NCBI GenBank assembly: GCA_002349055.1
Contig: DECD01000024.1
Coordinates: 7,118 to 71,117, forward strand
Direction: 5' to 3'
Source of the DNA: Bacteroidales bacterium UBA2939
Lineage (GTDB): Bacteria > Bacteroidota > Bacteroidia > Bacteroidales > P3
DNA: 64,000 bases
Under the pieces are notes generated by a model. It was not told the origin of the DNA, did not search any database, and was given only the letters and a program-made list of their open reading frames with translations. This document shows positions 46,501 through 55,100 of the stretch, piece by piece; position 1 is the first letter of the stretch; each line of letters starts with the position of its first letter. A program made the translations under genes and the position numbers.

Positions 46501-47097
46501 GTAGAACATGCAGTTCATTACCATCGTTTTGAGGTTAGACATTGTTGTGGCAACATTGTTATAACCTACAAGTCCGGCTGCAACGGTGCCTCCGGTAATA
46601 TTGGCGTAACTGTAACAATTAATGACACGCGCCGTGCCAGCGAGCAGGCCCACGAGGCCGCCGACATTGCCGGTGCCGCCGACGGAGCCGGAGAGGATGC
46701 CGACGTTGTAGATGCGGGCAGCACCACTGGCAGTGCCAGCGATGGCGCCCACATCTGTTCCGCTCGTGATGTTGACATCCTCCAGCACCAAGTTCTTCAC
46801 CGTGCCGGTGAGGGTGGTGAAGAGGGGGGCCGAGAGGCCGGAGATGCGGTAGGGCATGTGGGTGGTGGGGTCGATATTGGCCTCCAGGATGCCGTTGAAA
46901 GTGGAGACGCCGGGGGTGCCGACGGAGATGTCCTGCGTGATGACGTAGTGGCCGTCGGGATTGGTTATCGAACTCAACGAGGTGATATTCGTCTGCCCCC
47001 AAATCACTCCCGGAAACAGGAGTGCGGGCAGCAACAAAAAAATACGCAAAAGGGTCGCGTGTACGTGAAAAATGTTATATAATTTTTTAAATTTCAT
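43576..47097 (-). CDS. 1173-residue secreted GLUG / glycine-motif protein
   Basis: First gene of the minus-strand repeat cluster. The signal peptide has a long hydrophobic core (LLRIFLLLPALLFPGVIWG) with cleavage near WGQT. Residues about 95-190 are GLUG repeats (VGAIAGTASGAARIYN, VGGLVGLLAGTARVIN). The middle region is shared with the 1119-residue neighbour (RVFAQGGYYYVPEGVTAITI, IVLVGNVQVK, FMHTTQFEYDG). The C-terminal 150 residues carry FYGGGNLGTVDGDV, FGGGYSAEIP and GNVFGGGNNGSVSGATTV, and then stop at GSGE with no T9SS domain. Its base composition is more AT-rich in the middle than the rest of the cluster. A -7 box lies about 80 bp upstream. The role is unknown; a secreted surface component is inferred. 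Confidence 0.8.
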   Translation of the reverse strand: MKFKKLYNIFHVHATLLRIFLLLPALLFPGVIWGQTNITSLSSITNPDGHYVITQDISVGTPGVSTFNGILEANIDPTTHMPYRISGLSAPLFTTLTGTVKNLVLEDVNITSGTDVGAIAGTASGAARIYNVGILSGSVGGTGNVGGLVGLLAGTARVINCYSYANITGGTVAAGLVGYNNVATTMSNLKTMVMNCMFYGNITGASTMKPVYGGNIISNAGTSGVNNYNYYRDGEDVTFDDSYANFAAYFCTLPADEEYLTRFEYYRSILNSNKKLCTWWISGTSGTAPTDADVETVGIAKWVLDPSIAPYPILKEWGMYPSVINPDPEYVWNPKTNQKVSRATAEPYQGKKLGTISVTVNAGVKHAGTGATSTTLSSVVVMDMDTLNHDYCYAKIQLPYYNELFGDPTADAATQWDDRYGGNYKDYVVTGWKITSISEGTPGTFKGYSFASSGGVSAAAVTPDVTSTTAWEDGFNFADRNCTNKDLYSKSGRVFAQGGYYYVPEGVTAITIEAYWGKAVYLHNKEHSLDRVNVAQGADGSSGAEYGTAFSPAGTLPSTFQGQAVQTTLQEAIGKLTKSASLTVYDQAIVLVGNVQVKNRSESVGRDKNANNSRPFTIMSIDEDMDNEPDYCLELQFRQKTDRPAIHPVRFDFLPVPELGLAIKTNQNAYAIGVFIPQGHFEITETSFMHTTQFEYDGDVGRVESPIILNGGHFEQIVVRYCNGNKDKVSYFLLGGHFRIKRFTPGHHASNNTANATVRHCAVNVIGGDFPELYLSGIYQPGLAVRADNPHCYINGGRFGTVAGAGYEQVNGNVTFKIDHAIIEKFYGGGMNGAKPVTGNIDVTINNSIVYGIFCGGPMVGEMTKPSGGTRKTVMTTADNTIFNKFFGGGNGGTSYYREQMFDNDISWPSNWKDGTYKFTVFNPLNTVSNKTKQYNADKGYHDMFEFEVFNSSNGLNANCVARTFIQWAQFGTTITGTVTNTLTNCTIEHDFYGGGNLGTVDGDVISTLTNTHVKGSVFGGGYSAEIPRFRMHDVNSVHVPTRNKAGLIDEQGYLDYVQDNGEDRYYRWTNDKNNNTASTNAPTYWSNADSEYKCYTPISLTGLGEVDNNTALTINGTSQVDGNVFGGGDASKVNGNTTVKLQDGAHVLGNVFGGGNNGSVSGATTVTIGSGE

Positions 47098-47178
47098 TGC
47101 TTCCTGTTTTTTTAGTTATACGACAAAACACAATCGCTCAAGCATTTGTGGAGTGCATGGCCATTGTGGTCGGTAGTG

Positions 47179-47186
47179 CAAATATA
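47179..47186 (-). promoter_or_regulatory. -7 box for the repeat cluster
   Basis: TATATTTG on the minus strand, followed by CA, matches the Bacteroidota -7 consensus TAnnTTTG. It is 82 bp before the ATG of the 1173-residue gene. I see no clear -33 TTG at the right distance because the upstream sequence is a TTGAAAR array read in reverse. Confidence 0.55.
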
Positions 47187-47197
47187 CAAATTTTTTT

Positions 47198-47231
47198 TTG
47201 AAATTGAAAATTGAAAGTTGAAAATTGAAAA
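47198..47231. repeat. 7-bp TTGAAAR array
   Basis: One truncated and four full 7-bp units (TTGAAAA/TTGAAAG). It lies directly upstream of the -7 box for the repeat cluster. Confidence 0.8.
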
Positions 47232-47255
47232 TTTCGATGCCCTCCGTACCCTCTC

Positions 47256-47288
47256 TATGAATACGCTATGAATACGCTATGAATACTC
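47256..47288. repeat. 11-bp tandem array, unit TATGAATACGC
   Basis: Two perfect units (47256 and 47267) and one variant (47278). It has the same unit length as the nearby CAACTCCGTGT array but a different sequence. Confidence 0.85.
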
Positions 47289-47368
47289 TGACAACGCATC
47301 TGTTAAATTTAACTTAAAATCGTCTAATACGCTGTTAAAAAAATCGCTGTTAAAAATCTTCTCCCTAT

Positions 47369-47401
47369 CAACTCCGTGTCAACTCCGTGTCAACTCCGTG
47401 T
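47369..47401. repeat. 11-bp tandem array, unit CAACTCCGTGT
   Basis: Three perfect 11-bp units at 47369, 47380 and 47391, followed by a decayed CAACTCTCACT. It is the inverted relative of the GTTGATACGGA array at 16072. Confidence 0.9.
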
Positions 47402-47478
47402 CAACTCTCACTCGGTAACACACTTTTTTTAACATTTTCCCTTTCCTGCTTTCTCATTTCTCATTTTCAAAAATTTTG

Positions 47479-47486
47479 TATATTTG
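47479..47486 (+). promoter_or_regulatory. -7 box upstream of the tnaA leader
   Basis: TATATTTG, then CAG. This is a perfect TAnnTTTG match on the plus strand, 11 bp before the ATG of a 25-codon frame. No clear -33 TTTG was found. It would give a tnaA transcript with a leader of about 225 nt. Confidence 0.5.
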
Positions 47487-47496
47487 CAGCCGTGAT

Positions 47497-47574
47497 ATGA
47501 CTACATCCAATCCTCATATGACCCTCCATAAACTCTTCTTAAATATCAAGAAGAGAGACGTTTATTTTAGTTGA
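47497..47574 (+). CDS. Possible 25-residue leader peptide upstream of tnaA
   Basis: ATG at 47497, TGA at 47572-47574. The product would be MTTSNPHMTLHKLFLNIKKR followed by DVYFS. The frame begins just after a good -7 box and includes a hairpin (47533-47555). In enterobacteria tnaA is controlled by the leader peptide TnaC, which needs a Trp codon; this frame has no Trp, so a TnaC-like mechanism is not supported by sequence. It could be a chance frame. Confidence 0.25.
   Translation: MTTSNPHMTLHKLFLNIKKRDVYFS
47533..47555 (+). promoter_or_regulatory. Hairpin in the tnaA leader
   Basis: Perfect 8-bp inverted repeat: CTCTTCTT (47533-47540), 7-nt loop, AAGAAGAG (47548-47555). A T-rich stretch follows (47561-47568) but is not a clean U-run, so it is at best a weak attenuator. 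Confidence 0.4.
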
Positions 47575-47598
47575 AAGTTGAAAGTTGAAAGTTGAAAG
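47571..47598. repeat. 7-bp TTGAAAG array in the tnaA leader
   Basis: Four perfect tandem TTGAAAG units. The first provides the stop codon of the short leader frame. Confidence 0.9.
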
Positions 47599-47659
47599 TT
47601 GCTACGCAATTCTTTCTTTTTTCAATCTCGAAAGAGCCATTTTTGGCTTCGATTTCGCA

Positions 47660-47667
47660 TATTTTTG
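47660..47667 (+). promoter_or_regulatory. -7 box close to tnaA
   Basis: TATTTTTG followed by CAG, 47 bp before the tnaA ATG. It fits TAnnTTTG. The nearest TTTTG upstream (47641-47645) is only 14 bp away, shorter than usual. Confidence 0.5.
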
Positions 47668-47714
47668 CAGATTTATGAATTTTTAACATATTAACAATTA
47701 AAAAATAAAAAATT

Positions 47715-49091
47715 ATGGAACTTCCCTTTGCAGAAGCTTGGAAAATCAAGATGGTTGAACCCATCAAGAAGAGCACCCGCGAGCAACGCGAGAAGTGGCT
47801 CAACGAGGCTCACCAGAATGTGTTCATGCTGAAGAGCGACTACGTCTACATCGACCTGCTGACCGACAGCGGCACCGGCGCCATGAGCGACCGCCAGTGG
47901 GGCGCGATGATGATGGGCGACGAGAGCTACGGCGGCGCCCGCTCGTTCTTCCACATGAAGGACACCATCACCGAAATCACCGGTTTTGAGTATGTTATCC
48001 CCACCCACCAGGGTCGTGCCGCCGAGAACGTGCTGTTCAGCTACCTGGTGAAGCCCGGCATGATTATCCCCGGCAACGCCCACTTCGACACCACCAAGGG
48101 TCACATCGAGAGCCGCAAGGCTTTCGCCATCGACGTGACCGTCAAGGAGGCTTACGACACCCAGCTCGAGGTGCCTTTCAAAGGCAATGTCGACCTGGAG
48201 AAGCTTGAGAAGATACTGAAAGAGAACAAGGGCAATGTGCCCTTCATGGTGCTCACCGTGACCAATAACACCGTGGGCGGACAGCCCGTCTCGATGCAGA
48301 ATATCCGCGAGACCTGCGAGCTCTGCCACAAATACGGTGTGCCCGTGAACATCGACAGCGCCCGCTTCATCGAGAACGCCTACTTCATCAAGACCCGCGA
48401 GAAAGGCTACGAGAACAAGACCCTCGCCGAAATTTGCAAGGAGATGTTCGGCTATGCCGACAGCATGACCATGAGCGCCAAGAAGGACGGCCTCGTGAAC
48501 ATGGGCGGCTTCATCGCCACCAACAAGCAGGACTGGTACGAGGGTGCCAAGATGTTCTGCATCCCCTTCGAGGGCTTCCTGACCTACGGCGGTATGAACG
48601 GCCGCGATATGGACGCTCTGGCTGTCGGTCTGAAAGAAAACCTTGAGTTCGAGATGGTTGAGACCCGTATCAAACAGGTCCACTACCTCGCCGCCAAATT
48701 GGATGAATACGGCATCCCCTACCAGCGTCCCGCCGGTGGCCACGCCATCTTCGTCGACGCCGACAAGGTGCTGACCAACATCCCGAAGGAGGAGTTCCCC
48801 GCCCAGACGCTGACCTGCGAGCTGTACCTCGAGGCCGGTATCCGCGCCTGCGAGATTGGCTATGTGCTGGCCGACCGCGACCCCGTGACCCGCGAGAACC
48901 GCTTCGGTGGCAACGACTTCGTGCGCCTCTGCATCCCGCGCCGCGTGTACACCAACAACCACATGGACGTCATCGCCGCCGCCCTGAAGAATGTCTACGA
49001 CCGTCGCGACAGCATCAAACGCGGTTTGGAGATTACCTGGGAAGCCGAGCTGATGAGACACTTTACCTGCCAGTTTAAACGACTGGGTTAA
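47715..49091 (+). CDS. tnaA: Tryptophanase (L-tryptophan indole-lyase)
   Basis: A 458-residue cytoplasmic PLP enzyme that splits tryptophan into indole, pyruvate and ammonia. The family features are clear: YIDLLTDSGTGAMSD near residue 46, IPTHQGRAAEN near 95, DSARFIENAYFIK near 214, and the PLP lysine in MSAKKDGLVNMGG (Lys257). Tyrosine phenol-lyase is the close alternative. This protein has Asp125 in HFDTT and Ile381 in GIRACEIG, where tyrosine phenol-lyases have Thr and Arg for binding the phenol, and a RHFT end with the tryptophanase histidine. These point to tryptophanase. No tryptophan transporter is adjacent. It is followed immediately by a TTGAAAR array. The codon use is strongly biased, as in a highly expressed gene. 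Confidence 0.93.
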   Translation: MELPFAEAWKIKMVEPIKKSTREQREKWLNEAHQNVFMLKSDYVYIDLLTDSGTGAMSDRQWGAMMMGDESYGGARSFFHMKDTITEITGFEYVIPTHQGRAAENVLFSYLVKPGMIIPGNAHFDTTKGHIESRKAFAIDVTVKEAYDTQLEVPFKGNVDLEKLEKILKENKGNVPFMVLTVTNNTVGGQPVSMQNIRETCELCHKYGVPVNIDSARFIENAYFIKTREKGYENKTLAEICKEMFGYADSMTMSAKKDGLVNMGGFIATNKQDWYEGAKMFCIPFEGFLTYGGMNGRDMDALAVGLKENLEFEMVETRIKQVHYLAAKLDEYGIPYQRPAGGHAIFVDADKVLTNIPKEEFPAQTLTCELYLEAGIRACEIGYVLADRDPVTRENRFGGNDFVRLCIPRRVYTNNHMDVIAAALKNVYDRRDSIKRGLEITWEAELMRHFTCQFKRLG

Positions 49092-49092
49092 A

Positions 49093-49120
49093 TTGAAAGT
49101 TGAAAATTGAAAATTGAAAA
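49093..49120. repeat. 7-bp TTGAAAR array after tnaA
   Basis: Four units (TTGAAAG, then three TTGAAAA) beginning one base after the tnaA stop codon. Confidence 0.85.
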
Positions 49121-49154
49121 TTTTTAATTTAGAACTTTCTAAACTCATTCACAA

Positions 49155-49162
49155 TAAATTTG
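49155..49162 (+). promoter_or_regulatory. -7 box at the start of the 3057-residue gene
   Basis: TAAATTTG matches TAnnTTTG and ends at the first base of the inverted repeat 49162-49199. If used, transcription would begin inside the left arm, 15-20 nt before the ATG at 49187. No good -33 element was seen. Confidence 0.4.
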
Positions 49163-49199
49163 CACGATGCGCGTTATCTCAAGATAATGCGCATCGTGC
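49162..49199 (+). promoter_or_regulatory. Inverted repeat spanning the start codon
   Basis: Arms of 18 bp (49162-49179 and 49182-49199), GCACGATGCGC read against GCGCATCGTGC plus seven more pairs, with one G/T mismatch and a 2-bp centre. The preferred ATG (49187-49189) is in the right arm. It could be an operator or an mRNA hairpin that hides the start codon. Confidence 0.7.
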
Positions 49200-52100
49200 G
49201 TTCTATAATAATAGGGTTGTTGATGGGCGTCGGCTTGATGGCGGAGGCTCAGGAGGGGTGCACCCCGAAGGTGCTTCCTTGGAGCGAGTCGTTTGACTCC
49301 TACGGGGTTGGGGCCGCGTTGATGCCTCCATGCTGGAGCGGCAGCCACAACTACGACATAGGGGCCGTGCCCCATGTGGACAGTGCCGTCCATTACGACG
49401 GCACGGCGTCGCTGATGCTCTATTCGGGCACCCTGACGGGCAGCCACTACAGCATGGCCATCGGCCCGGAGATTGACGCCGACCTCACGTCGGGGGTGTA
49501 CGCCCGCTTCCAGTTCTATGCCCTCAGCACCTCGGTGGCCCTCGAGGTGGGTGTCTGCAACGACACCAACCGCTACACCCGCAACTTCGTACCCCTTGAC
49601 ACCGTGCATGTTGACCAAGGACGGCATTGGAAGGAAGTGGTGATAGACCTGAGCCGCTACAGCGGCACGGGGCGGCGGCTGGCCTTCCGCTTGCAGCGGA
49701 CATTGCAAGCCGACGTGTGCAACTGCTATGTCGACAACCTGCGCGTGGAGGGCTGCGGCACCACTGTGCCCGAGGTCTACCACATCACGCACAACAGCCT
49801 GACGGTGGATTGGGAGCGCTTCGGCATCGGAGCCATCCTGCTGGAATACAACGACATGGCGATAGATGATGCCGTGGCACCCCTGACACTCACGGGTCTC
49901 ACGCCATTGACAGAATACACCCTCAGCACGGGATGTGCCGACGGAACCCGTCAGGCGGTGACCGTCAGTACATTGGCGGCTCCAAGCCTGCAACCCACCT
50001 ACTACCGCGCGCAACTGACCCTGGAAGGCGACAGCACGCCCGAGGTGCTGCCGCTGCCGCTGGAAAGCATTGACATAGGACAACTTACGATAGCCTTGCG
50101 CTACCGAGGCAACTCCTCGACACGCCTACAGGTGGGTGTGATGGAGTATGCCCTTGAGGCAGAGACCTTCACGGCGTTGGACACCCTGACTCCCGGCAGC
50201 GGGTGGCAGCGGGCGACAGTACCTCTGGCCCCCTATACCGGCACCGGACGCTACCTGGCCCTGATGGCCACAGGCGAACACTCTGTGGAAATTGCCGACC
50301 TCCGCGTGGCGCGCTGCCTGATTGACAGCGTGCGGCTCTACGACCTGACAGACGCCTCGGTCGCCGTGGCGTGGGACACCCTCACCGTCGGCGTGGGCGG
50401 CGGGGTGACCATTGAATATGGCGTTCCGGGCTTTGCCGCCGGCAGCGGCACCACGGTCACGCCTACCACCAATCCATTCATCCTCACAGGATTGCTTCCA
50501 TCGACAGAATATGACTTGCTGGTGATGCCCAGCTGCGGCGACGAGCCGTCGGCCTTCGACCGCCACCGCATCACCACCTTCTCGCACGAGGTGTCGGCCC
50601 CCTACTGCATGTCGTTCGAGATGGGCGGCACGCTGCCCCAGGGATGGGTCTGCGGGCAGGGGAGCGTAGCCATCGGCAGCAACGCCTACGAGGGCAGCCA
50701 CGGGTTGCACCTGGCGGCGCACTCGCTGGTGGCGATGCCCCGCATAGCCACCGACACAGGTGCCACGGTGGTGGTGGAGTGCTACAGCTATGGCACTGGG
50801 ACTCTGGAGCTAGGCTTCATGGAGAACCCCTTCGGCACCTTCACCCCCTTCGACACCCTGACGGGTGGCAGCGGCTGGCGGCGACAGCTGACGACGACCG
50901 TCGTCCCGGAAGGGCAGCTCCTGGCGCTGCGCAGCAACACGGCATGGGATATCGACGCCCTGGCGGTGCATGGCGACGCGGTGACCTCCCTCTCGGTCGA
51001 CTCCATCGGAAAGACCTCGGCGCTAGTGAGTTGGCAGACCCTGCTGGGCGACAGCGTGGAGATAGAATATGCCGCCGTCCCCTCGGCCACCGCCGACTTC
51101 ACCCCCGGGACGGGCATCGCCCTACAAGGGAAAGACAGCCTGACCCTCGACGGGCTGACCCCCGGAACTTTCTATGCCGTCCACCTGCGTCCCGTTGGCG
51201 ACGGCCAAGGCTGCCTCTACCAGAGCTGCCACCTGCAAACCGCCGCGGGCCCCACGGCCGTCCCCTACTGCGAAAACTTCGACAACCTCAGCGCCCTCCC
51301 CACAGGGTGGCGTCGGAAATCGGACTACGGCGAGTACCCCATTGTCAGCACCGAGCGCAACCACTCGCCGAGCAAGGGCCTGCGCTTCTCGGCCACCGCC
51401 ACTGCCAAGACCGTGGCGCTGCTGCCCGACTTCGTCAGCGAAAGCGAGCACCTGACGATGGCTTTCTGGACCAATGTCACACTCAACCCCCAAGGAGCGA
51501 TGCTGTTGGTGGGCCACCTGAGGAACATCACCGACATAAATTCCTTCGTCCCGAGCGACACCATAACATTCTCGCAGACAGAGCGATGGGAGCACCATGT
51601 GGTAGACCTGGGCACCGCTCATGAGCAGACGGCATTGATGCTGGTGGGTGGCAGCAGCGGCGAGACACGCGTGTTCATCGACGACCTTTGTGTGGAGTCT
51701 TGCCTCGCCGACGAGATAAGGGTCTCGTCGGTAGACAGCTCGTCGCTGTCGGTGTACTGGAACAGCCGAGGGGTAGCCGCGATGGACATCACCCTCAGCG
51801 GCAACGGAGAGAACGTGAGGGACACCTTCAGTTTGTCGCCCGCCATCCTCACGGACATCGAACCCAACACCTCTTACACGCTGGTCTTCCGTGCGTTGTG
51901 CGACTGTGGCGACAACGGAGGCGCTCATCTTGTGGGATACGGCTCCGATGGAGAAGTCGCGCAAGACCAAATCACCTCAATCACCACACAAACAATGCCG
52001 GCATACGTCAACGCTCCCTTCTGCACCAGTTTCGAGCAAGAAAACACCGGCATGTTCCCCTACAACTGGGGGCGGTCGCGAACCTCTGTGAGGGTCAGCG

Positions 52101-55100
52101 ACAGAAACTACCATGACGGCAGCCACAGCCTTCTTGTGGAGGACAGCTGCTACCTGATGCTGCCGCCCATGCGCAATATACCGACGCTGACGGCGAGCCT
52201 CTACGCTTACGCCACCAGCGAGGCGGGCCTCGGCGAAGGGGTCATCGTGCTGGGCGTGATGCGTTATCGCGACACGCTAGCGAGTTTCACTGCCGTCGAC
52301 ACCCTGACCCTGACGCGCCCCGGCGAATGGCAGCGATTGTGGGGCGACCTGGCAGGATATGACGGGAATGGCAGGTTCATCACACTGAAAATCAAAGCCA
52401 ACGGCTCCTGCACCTTCTTCCTCGACGACCTCTCCATTGCCGCCAGCGCCATTGGTGAGGCCACGGTGGACGACACCGGATTGGTGAGCTGGGAAGGGCT
52501 GCATGCCCCGACGATGGTGGCCATTGAATACGGCACCCAAGGCTTCCCTCGCGGTAACGGCCAGCAGGACACCGTTGCGGCACAGCCTTACCCATTGCCG
52601 AACCTCGTTGCCGGAGAGAACTACGACATCTACCTCACCCCCATTACAGACACCACGCCGAGCTGCATGGCGACCCAGCTCACCCTGGGAGCCCTGGCCA
52701 CGACCCCCTACTGCGAGCAATTTGAGTCGGCCCCCCTGTCGGGCATGCCCATGGGGTGGTCGATGGGACGCACCTACGGCGGCACCCCCGCCATCGCCGC
52801 CGGGAACAACCGCAGCCTCCAGCTGCGCGGCCATGCCGCCGCCACCAACCGCAGCATTGCCGTACTCCCATTGTTGCAAATATCTGATACCATGCAGCTT
52901 AATATAAGCCTGCGTGCCAGCAATGCCAATGCCCGTCTGGTGGTGGGACATATCGGCGAGAATGCCGACCCCAACACTTTTGTCGCCACAGACACCCTTG
53001 AAGCCAATACCCTTTGGCGTCGCGTGGCGGTCCTCGTCGACCCGCCCCAGGGCCGGCGGCTGGCGGTGAGCTGCTTTTCCATCAACCAGAACGACGCGCA
53101 GGTGTGGATTGACAGCCTTGCGGTCACCCGCGGCCTCTCCCCCACCCTGGCCATCACCAGCGCCCGCACACTCACCTTTAGCGGAGCCAACGGATTCTAT
53201 GAATACGGCCCTGCCGGTTTCATGCAGGGAGGCGGCACCCTTGTCCACGTCACAACAGACACGCTGGAAATCAGCGGACTTACGCCAGAAAGCAGTTATT
53301 GGTTCTACAGCCGTGAGGACAGCCTCACGCTGACCTGCATGCCCCCCGCCAAGATACGCATGCCCGCCGAAGCAGCCCTGCCCTACTGTCAGGGTGACAC
53401 TACCTTCGAGCGCCTCCAGCTGCCCGAGATGGCCATTGACAGCATCCGTCACCTATACCTCTACCTCACCACCGGCGAGGCCGGGAGGATTGTTGTCGGG
53501 GTGATGGAGCACGACGGCGACTGGGAGCACCTGACGGCGGTGGACACCCTTGAGGCGGAAGGTGGCATAAGACAGCTACATACCATACTATTAGACACTT
53601 ATACGGGCAGCGGCCGTTTCGTCGGGCTGCTGTCTCCCACGGGGAGTGTCGCCGTGGAGCGCCTCACCGCCACTGGATGCCCATGGGTCACCTTCGAGGA
53701 AGGGAATGACAACAGCGTCATCATTGTCGGCAACGGCCAGGCAGAATACGGCCCCGAAGGGTTTGCTCCCGGCAGCGGCACCGCCGTCACGGTGACCGAC
53801 AGCCTGACCCTCCCCTTGGCCGACACGCAACGCTATGATTTCTACCCACTTTGCGGCAGCGAGACCCCCTGCTACGCCCCTATGCGCTGGCAGAGCACGA
53901 TGACCGTGGCGCTGCCCTATTGTGTCGCTTTCGGCGACAGCCTTCCCAACGGCTGGACAACCCGCAGCAATGCACTAGACGACAATGCTGTAAGCGTCGG
54001 CGACAGCACCTTGACGCTCCATGCCGCCCCTCGCCGCGAGGTCGTTGTCAGGCTCCCCGTCATGCAGGAGCACGACGTGGTGACGGAGATGGACGTAAAG
54101 GTCTCAAGCACTGACGCCAAGCTGCTGTTGGGCGGCGACACCGTGGAGGCTATTCCCGGGGAGTGGCGGCATGTGAGGATGCGCACCCTCCATGAGGGGC
54201 GGCCGACCCTCCGCGCCGTGGGCGACGGCACGGTAGAGATTAGGAAGCTCCATGTGGAGCGCTGTTCGCTCCCGCTCAGTGTCACCGTGGGACAACCCGG
54301 TGGCCGTGGTGTGGAGATTGGATGGGACACGACGGGTGTGAGCGGTCCCTTCTTCATCGAATACCGCTTGACGGGAAGTGACAACGGCATCATTATGAGG
54401 GCCGAAGAGCCTCCGCTGGCCCTTCAGCTGCTTCCCGACACCAGCTATCAACTCTATCTGCGTTGCGACTCCATCGGTTCCTCCTGCCGCGAACCTCTCA
54501 CTATCTCCACCCTCTCCGACCCCATAACCCTGCCCTACTGCACCGCCTTCAATCTCACCGACCACCTCCATGCCCCCGAAGGGTGGTATCTGGCGAGTGA
54601 CGACGAGCACAGTTACTTCGTAATGCCACAGTTCGACACCACGTTGCAATCCCTCAACATACTGATTCTCGCCAAGATGCAGTACGGCGGACAGACGTTG
54701 ACCCTGGGCAGTATGGCCGATGCCGGCAATCCCGAAACCTTTGACTCGCTGGTCACCTTCGTTGCCGACGGCGACGGCGTGAACCGCTTCTTCCACTCGC
54801 TGTCGCACTACTACGGCAACGGCCGTTTCCTAGCGCTGCGGCCCAACGGCGAAGGATGGGTGCATGTGGAGCACCTCTCGGTGGACACCTGCGCCGCCTA
54901 TAACATCGCCATCACCGAGAACGAGAGCAACCACCTCGTCATTGAATGGGAGCAGCAAGGCGCGCCGACCGTCAGCGTGGAATATGGCCCCATCGGGTTC
55001 GTCCCCGGCCAGGGCACCCTGCTAACGGCCGACACCTCGCCGCTGCGCATCGACAGCCTGGTCCCCCTGACAGACTATGCTTTCATTGTCAGCAGCTTGT

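Larger units (their letters stand above)
47098..47714. other. Divergent intergenic region between repeat cluster and tnaA
   Basis: 617 bp between diverging genes. From left to right it holds a minus-strand -7 box (47179-47186), a TTGAAAR array (47198-47231), a TATGAATACGC array (47256-47288), a CAACTCCGTGT array (47369-47401), a plus-strand TATATTTG box (47479-47486), a 25-codon frame (47497-47574) with an internal hairpin, another TTGAAAG array (47571-47598) and a TATTTTTG box (47660-47667). Confidence 0.65.

Noticed and set aside
47715..49091. Tyrosine phenol-lyase instead of tryptophanase
   Set aside because: The phenol-binding Thr and Arg are replaced by Asp125 and Ile381, as in tryptophanases.
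47691..49148. 485-codon minus-strand frame opposite tnaA
   Set aside because: It is the antisense of a highly codon-biased, clearly identified enzyme gene. The His/Val/Ala-rich product has no domain.
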